The notes below the pieces were generated by a model. That model saw only the letters and a list, made by a program, of their open reading frames with translations. It made no database searches and was not told where the DNA came from. A stretch of 64,000 nt of DNA. Source: Limnomonas spitsbergensis (lineage: Eukaryota; Chlorophyta; Chlorophyceae; Chlamydomonadales). Positions 60,401 through 64,000 of the stretch are shown piece after piece (position 1 is the first letter of the stretch; the number at the start of each line of letters is the position of its first letter). The position numbers and the translations under genes are program-made. Where the stretch lies: NCBI GenBank assembly GCA_037349105.1, contig JAYJMM010000004.1:3313001-3377000 (forward strand), written 5' to 3'.

Positions 60401-61709
60401 GCCCAAGGGGGCAGCAGCAGGCGAGGCGAGCAGCAGGCGCCCAGGGGACGCCCAGATCAGCCCGCCAGCACAGGCAGCAGCAAGGGAGCCCTGGGGTGAC
60501 CCGGCAGCATACAGCACGGGACGCTGGGTGGCAGTGCTCAGGAACTTCGTGGATCAGTTGGACGTGCTGAGAAGACAGGAAATGGGGCAGCAAGAGGCAA
60601 GCCAGGAGGCTAGCCTGCTTTTCCGACTCAGAATGCTGCCACAGCCCGATCCGAACCCCAGGATGGGAGGTTACAGCAGGGCGGTCAGGGAGCTACAGGA
60701 GGAGCTGACAGAGAGAATGTCAGCCCTCAACACGATGGGAGCAAAGGGAGTGGACACCCAACAGCCATCGGACAGCCGCAGCAGCCAAGCCCGAACTAGC
60801 AGGGGGGAGGACCTTGCAAGGAGGGCTGCCAGCGCTCGGGAATCCATGCGACAAGGCTGTGGGCCAGAGGAGCCCGCGGGTGCCGGCAGCAGCAGGACTG
60901 TGCAGCGCGCCACTCACAGGCAGGAGCGGCTGGCACAAGACAGCACAGGACGGATCACAGGAGCAGGACCAGAAAAGGCCGGTGCGGCTTGGGATGACAC
61001 TGTCGAGTTGCAGGGAAAAAAGTCAAAGAAGGCTAGGCGACGCGCAGGAAAGGCGCAGAGGGCAGCCGCGGACAGGAACCGTGGCAGCAGGCCAGGAATG
61101 GACTGCCCAGTCCTGCCACTCAGGATCAGCCAGGTAGACCTGGAGATCACATGGGCCGGAGGGCAGCAGAGGCCAGCACAGAGCGCAGAGCCATGCGTAC
61201 AGCCCGCAGAGCACCTACCGCAGAAACCCACGAGGCAGATGCCAGCTTGCAGAGGACTCCTCACCTGTACAGCATTTAAGGGGATCCTTATGGGGACGCT
61301 CCAGCTGATACTGGTGTGGCTCCTGCTGTCGGTGTGTGTGCCAGGGGCACGAGCCACCGAGCAGGGGGTACGAGGAGGAGGATTTACAGCAGGCCAAGGG
61401 GCTTTTGTGTCTGGACAAGAGGCAGCAGCGAAACTGTCGTCTGGATGGTTGCGCCCGCCAGCAGTCATTCCCATGGGGGGTGCCAGCAGAAGGGGTGCCT
61501 GCAGCCGGCAGGAGAGCTGGCAAAGCGGCAACGACACTGGCAGGGAAGAGCCGCCCGCGGAGGACGACCCGCAGGCGGCTGAGATGATCGACATGTTCCA
61601 GCCGGGGGGAGTAGTGGAGCCGCCCGCGGAGTACGTCAAAACCAAGGAGGGGTGGCTGCTGGGCCAGCACCCCGACTTCACTGCGGAACAGCAGGAGAGC
61701 CTGGAGTAG
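57483..61709 (+). CDS. 1,408-aa retroelement protein of unknown function with an internal signal-like hydrophobic segment
   Basis: The frame is open from 57,369 (after the TGA), with the first ATG at 57,483, up to TAG at 61,707-61,709. No family was recognised. A globular, Trp-rich region (about residues 280-760; for example AMQAVARLIFPWDAVTAVLL, VTYYYEELEEGELPVSAAW, TWAVMLMALQRVLLPGQL) is followed by acidic and coiled-coil-like parts (EEELLQLRQEWMRGVVQEQA) and a basic stretch (KKSKKARRRAGKAQR). Near 1,266-1,290 a hydrophobic segment LQLILVWLLLSVCV precedes PGARA/TEQ, which looks like a signal peptide or signal anchor. The last 30 residues (FTAEQQESLE) are the usual lead-in to a gypsy RT, so the stop cuts the polyprotein inside the pre-RT linker. 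It lies where protease would be expected. Confidence 0.6.
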   Translation: MMSVHEGFEQNAATQVVSHQAAAMPVTFQVVPEGQVAQQRHHWQMVVEALAMNHYGTRPAGSARSMAHAVEFLRNLQQRGCPAPCEGWPGILQQFLDKEWDIYNAQMDEFERLEQEAGLQHRVDEWETSSSGDGTSASEEGYEPQAPLTVREEEAAMLCPGTPEGHADTGGELAGAATGTRDWLSRQVHHPGAKGAAAMSPEDNTAGAVRTHHSTTSLSSTVRWEEEDRGLQRSGSRGERPAARHEDSRFTQGGTGRRDRSGSRGQVRPEPDPPRWPESRCFVQWYRLGEEMPEASSSEAMITLPAQSKDGLCRVQNHRLLEGRTQTCVNIAAAMQAVARLIFPWDAVTAVLLGATLKGFIQPSTRMEDYMQRGWSQHPIYAYCVSEMVDLAVKEGITAVAAADRAHPDVPDSTRTEGVWQGAQPGFMRTLWAEDCVHQLMEHPALRDRAFYYVPVQALGGHGRGDRSEDGTYGGAGLCHSDRPRRCEATVESSVTIPRMVARQAVPWGMAPGEARAAIPVQQLVTYYYEELEEGELPVSAAWIHMHAFRDDMPVFLFARHEGNVAITKCASVDEAEFHAHTHARGADPATWAVMLMALQRVLLPGQLSAAMWNVWDVDDQWAPLDMTDCPTWPYGAQRSPADGSMWEDEEEFARSPFAVERLEACVHQWVRWERRAWRDNRASSVGPYWQANDMTVQLWRQAHPAGVRTLHPLFRGAGSDTYMEELEELRTQPVLGRWLLGRWGSRYWDPAADSDGPIQDAYQEPTEQGHVAFVTTLGATASSWEWLEPMGEMEVSALEAETGDRAEPQTPPDSTSRPLAGDLDSREPRSSNELRPRQEGRGLLGEENEDPSEGPPSLVQDSESEEEWGADGSPFPARISLTIADAGDADGMEEPTNAGPGPGSPEWGREEELLQLRQEWMRGVVQEQAAMEERRTRRAEIERSSKVALEEEAHQVAVGVSPRQAVDQYACEPKGAAAGEASSRRPGDAQISPPAQAAAREPWGDPAAYSTGRWVAVLRNFVDQLDVLRRQEMGQQEASQEASLLFRLRMLPQPDPNPRMGGYSRAVRELQEELTERMSALNTMGAKGVDTQQPSDSRSSQARTSRGEDLARRAASARESMRQGCGPEEPAGAGSSRTVQRATHRQERLAQDSTGRITGAGPEKAGAAWDDTVELQGKKSKKARRRAGKAQRAAADRNRGSRPGMDCPVLPLRISQVDLEITWAGGQQRPAQSAEPCVQPAEHLPQKPTRQMPACRGLLTCTAFKGILMGTLQLILVWLLLSVCVPGARATEQGVRGGGFTAGQGAFVSGQEAAAKLSSGWLRPPAVIPMGGASRRGACSRQESWQSGNDTGREEPPAEDDPQAAEMIDMFQPGGVVEPPAEYVKTKEGWLLGQHPDFTAEQQESLE

Positions 61710-61745
61710 AGCCTCAGGGATCGCCAAGGAGCGTTCGCTTACTCC

Positions 61746-63845
61746 ATGGAGGATCTACCAGGCTACTGCGGCACGCAGGGTGAGTTTACGCTGGCTTTAG
61801 AAGACGAGGTCAGTTCGTGCTTTCAGAAGTCCAGGGACATGCCGCCACCCAAAGCAGCCATTTTTAAAGAAAAGTGCCAGCCAATGATACAGGCAGGTAT
61901 CATCGTCAAAGTACCCCAGGGGGGGCCTATCAAGTTTGCGGCCAACTCAGTAGTAGCAGCCAAGAAGAGTGCTGAGACTGGGGAGTGGACTGACCACCCG
62001 ATAGCGCACGATATGCGTAGGTTAAACCTGCGTACGGCTAAGCAGGAGTTTGCAATCCCCAGGATGGAGACTATTTTTCAGAACCTGGGAACTGCCAAGA
62101 TATTCAGCAAGGTTGATCTCCGGTCGGGGTTCATGCAGATCCCTATAAAGGTCGAGGACCAGCCTAAGACAGCTTTCTGGATGGGACCTGAGCTTTGGAT
62201 GTACACAAAGCTCAACTTCGGTCTGCGCAATGGACCTCCCTTCTTTCAGCGTATGATGGAAGAGGAGATTGCCAGGGCAGGCCTGAGTGCGTTCTGCGTA
62301 GCATTCATTGACGATCTGCTAGTGTACAGTGACACACCGGCAGAACACATCAGGCATGTGGAGCTGATGTTAGACATGCTCCACAGTGTAGGATTAAGGG
62401 CGCACCCCGACAAGTCCCTGTTTGGGTGTGCAACGGTAGAGTACCTGGGTCACAATGTGTCGGCCCAGGGGCTCACGCCGCATGCAGCCAAGATAGCAGC
62501 GGTTATGGCGCTGCCAGAGCCCACATCGGTGAAAAACATTCAGGAGGTCATGGGATTCTTGAATTTCTACCGGTGCTACGTCCCGGATTTCTCGAAAAAG
62601 GCGGCATGCATCAACGCATTGCTGGTCAAGGGGGTCCCGTTTGTGTGGGGGCCAGAGCAGTCGCAGGCGTTCCAGTTGATCAAAACAGAGATGTGCGAGG
62701 GCGGAAGAGTCCTGCGCAGACCAGATTACAGTGGGACAGGGCCTGACGGCAAGGGGCCGCCAAGGCCGTTCTTGTTGTACACAGATTTCTCTAAGCAGGG
62801 CATAGGCGCCGTGCTAGGGCAGTGTGACGACAGCGGGCGGGAGTATATGGTGGCATGCACGTCCAGATCCCTGAACAAGAGCGAGAGGAACTATTCCTCG
62901 TTCCAGGGGGAGATGCTGGCCGCAGTGTGTGCAGCACGCACATACCGCCACATGCTGTTTGGGTGCAGGGTGCATCTCATCACTGACCATGAGCCGCTCA
63001 CTTACCTCATGGACAATCAGACGTTGGTGGGCCAGCACGCTAGGTGGGCTCTCATGCTTCAAGAGCTGGACATTACCATTGTCCACCGCTCAGGGGCATG
63101 CCACCAGAATGCGGACATCCCGTCCAGATCGCCACTCCCATCCTCAGCTGACCGCACGGGGGCCAGGCTTGATACAGCCGCTCCTGAACCGTCAGTCCAG
63201 GAGGAGGCAGGTGGGAAGCAAGTAGCTTTACTCACGGGGTTGGGCAGAGTGAACCAGTGGCATGCAGACCAGATGGTGCGCATGGCACAGGAGGGCAGAA
63301 GAAGAGTACAGATACTGCGAGCTGCAGAGGCAGCTTGCGTGACAGCACCGGTGGGGCAGGAAATATCCTCTGCCGCCACTGACGATGATGAGCAGGCGCA
63401 GCCTGTCAGTACGGCAGAACAGGCATTCAGCAACAGGGAGCGGGCCAGGACAATGATCAGCGATGTTCTTGCTGACCTGCCTCGGGTGACGCCCCCTCAT
63501 TTACATGCAGGCCTGGACACAGCTTGCCTGTCGAGTGGGGCTGTGCGGGCCATGGAGACCGAGGGAGTCGTCCTTTTCGAGCCCTTTGGAGGTATGTGCT
63601 CAGGGCTGGAGATGGTGCTCAGGGCGGGTATCCCAGTGGTGCAGTACTTGTATGCTGATATCAGTGAGGAAGTCAGAGAGATCGCAGGGGGTCGCCTGGT
63701 GCAGTTGCACAAGAGATACCCTCAGTTGTTTCCGGTCAAAGCGTTTGATAAAGCGTTCAGAGCGTTGCCCCAAGATGTGTATGCCATTACGGCGAGCACC
63801 TCCAGGAGGCGGGCGCCCAGGATGGGCGCCAGTGGTTCATGGTAG
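61746..63845 (+). CDS. Reverse transcriptase-RNase H of a Ty3/gypsy-like element, followed by the start of a C5 methyltransferase domain
   Basis: 699 aa from the first ATG; the same frame is open back to the TAG at 61,707. RT motifs are complete: KVDLRSGFMQIPI with the first catalytic Asp, LNFGLRNGPPFFQRMM, and FIDDLLVYS (a YxDD variant) at about 187-195. RNase H follows with YTDFSKQGIGAVL, FQGEMLAAV, ITDHEPLTYL and NADIPSR, giving the D-E-D-D set. After a linker, from residue 606, GVVLFEPFGGMCSGLEMVLRA matches the SAM-binding motif I of cytosine-5 methyltransferases, and YLYADISEEVREIAGGR matches the next strand. After DVYAI (about 63,786) the frame loses similarity and ends in TAG at 63,845, while the methyltransferase continues in another frame. 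Ty3/gypsy is assigned from the RT/RNase H layout. Confidence 0.9.
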   Translation: MEDLPGYCGTQGEFTLALEDEVSSCFQKSRDMPPPKAAIFKEKCQPMIQAGIIVKVPQGGPIKFAANSVVAAKKSAETGEWTDHPIAHDMRRLNLRTAKQEFAIPRMETIFQNLGTAKIFSKVDLRSGFMQIPIKVEDQPKTAFWMGPELWMYTKLNFGLRNGPPFFQRMMEEEIARAGLSAFCVAFIDDLLVYSDTPAEHIRHVELMLDMLHSVGLRAHPDKSLFGCATVEYLGHNVSAQGLTPHAAKIAAVMALPEPTSVKNIQEVMGFLNFYRCYVPDFSKKAACINALLVKGVPFVWGPEQSQAFQLIKTEMCEGGRVLRRPDYSGTGPDGKGPPRPFLLYTDFSKQGIGAVLGQCDDSGREYMVACTSRSLNKSERNYSSFQGEMLAAVCAARTYRHMLFGCRVHLITDHEPLTYLMDNQTLVGQHARWALMLQELDITIVHRSGACHQNADIPSRSPLPSSADRTGARLDTAAPEPSVQEEAGGKQVALLTGLGRVNQWHADQMVRMAQEGRRRVQILRAAEAACVTAPVGQEISSAATDDDEQAQPVSTAEQAFSNRERARTMISDVLADLPRVTPPHLHAGLDTACLSSGAVRAMETEGVVLFEPFGGMCSGLEMVLRAGIPVVQYLYADISEEVREIAGGRLVQLHKRYPQLFPVKAFDKAFRALPQDVYAITASTSRRRAPRMGASGSW

Positions 63846-64000
63846 CAGGCTGGGAGTGCCAGGACCTCTCGTCGGCAGGCAAGGGGCGTGGGCTCGAGGG
63901 AGAGAGAAGCAAGTCTTTCTTCCCATTAGTCAAGCTGTTGGGTACACTACAGTTCCTGCAGGGGCCTAGGCCGCCAGCGTACCTGATTGAGAATGTGGCA
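63794..64000 (+). CDS. Continuation of the C5 DNA methyltransferase domain in a -1 frame, cut by the window end
   Basis: Beginning near GEHLQEAG and reading to the last base, this frame encodes WFMVAGWECQDLSSAGKGRG, then LEGERSKSFF, LVKLLGTLQF and PPAYLIENVA. These fit motif IV (Cys of PCQ/PCN, here ECQ), the G-x-EG-x-RS-x-FF block and the ENV motif VI of DNMT3/DRM-type methyltransferases. Such enzymes transfer a methyl group from S-adenosylmethionine to cytosine C5; the Cys in motif IV is the nucleophile. The domain is split from its motif I half by one frame change near 63,780. The target-recognition region and later motifs lie outside the window. The family call is by eye. Confidence 0.75.

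Larger units (their letters stand above)
50819..64000 (+). mobile_element. Ty3/gypsy-like LTR retroelement carrying a DNA methyltransferase domain (right end beyond window)
   Basis: Order seen: a gag-like ORF with zinc knuckles and a retropepsin-like motif, a second long ORF of unknown function, then reverse transcriptase, RNase H and a cytosine-5 methyltransferase domain that reaches the window edge. Integrase and the 3' LTR are not in view. The coding part alone exceeds 13 kb, much longer than usual gypsy elements. The frame from about 56,919 to 63,780 is one and the same, broken only by TGA at 57,366 and TAG at 61,707. The true left border is upstream, in 49.4-50.8 kb. Confidence 0.85.

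Noticed and set aside
57366..61709. Reassigned stop codons (UAG or UGA as sense) as the explanation for the in-frame stops
   Set aside because: Host gene models here end in TAG (35,346), TGA (39,005) and TAA (17,403; 18,945) at family-appropriate positions, so the standard code is used.

Overview
The window is nuclear DNA of a eukaryote, most likely a flagellated green alga. The evidence is GC-rich multi-exon genes with GT-AG introns, a motile-cilium gene (DRC8/EFCAB2), plant-type TTTAGGG interstitial telomere-like repeats, dense minisatellites and a Ty3/gypsy retroelement. A prasinophyte such as a Pyramimonadales alga would fit, but that is inference from style. The host genes end in TAA, TAG and TGA, so the standard code applies. 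No bacterial operons, tRNA, rRNA or CRISPR arrays were seen.

Layout. 1-7,745 is mostly non-coding, with weak candidate terminal exons at the left edge and at 5,268-5,424. 7,746-17,405 (+) is an eight-exon gene for a secreted LysM/GH18-like protein of 476 aa. Its LysM exon lies in a 2,328-bp tandem repeat present three times, and the start of its first hydrolase exon has been copied into a 119-bp array. 18,945-20,715 (-) is a complete three-exon gene for dynein regulatory complex subunit 8. 23,076-35,348 (+) is a seven-exon gene for a disordered protein of about 2,400 aa; intron 5 is filled by about 2.1 kb of a 15-bp satellite. 37-38.9 kb and 46.4-48.6 kb hold related non-autonomous elements with terminal inverted repeats. 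39,005-44,302 (-) is a complete six-exon gene for a secreted lysyl oxidase (759 aa) with Cys-rich repeats and a PPC-like domain. From about 49-50 kb to the right edge lies a large Ty3/gypsy-like element: a 2,121-aa gag-like ORF, a 1,408-aa ORF of unknown function, and RT-RNase H.

The most notable find is at the right edge. After RNase H, the retroelement reading frame runs into a DNMT3/DRM-like cytosine-5 DNA methyltransferase domain, which continues in another frame past the window end. The element also has two single in-frame stops (57,366 and 61,707) and two frame changes. These are either decay or programmed recoding.

Exon models were checked by intron phase. All four main gene models close in frame with GT-AG introns: 1,431, 507, about 7,209 and 2,280 nt. 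The LysM-hydrolase and lysyl oxidase are both predicted secreted and may act on the cell covering or extracellular matrix; DRC8 acts in the flagellar axoneme. There is no sign that the host genes form a cluster with a shared function.
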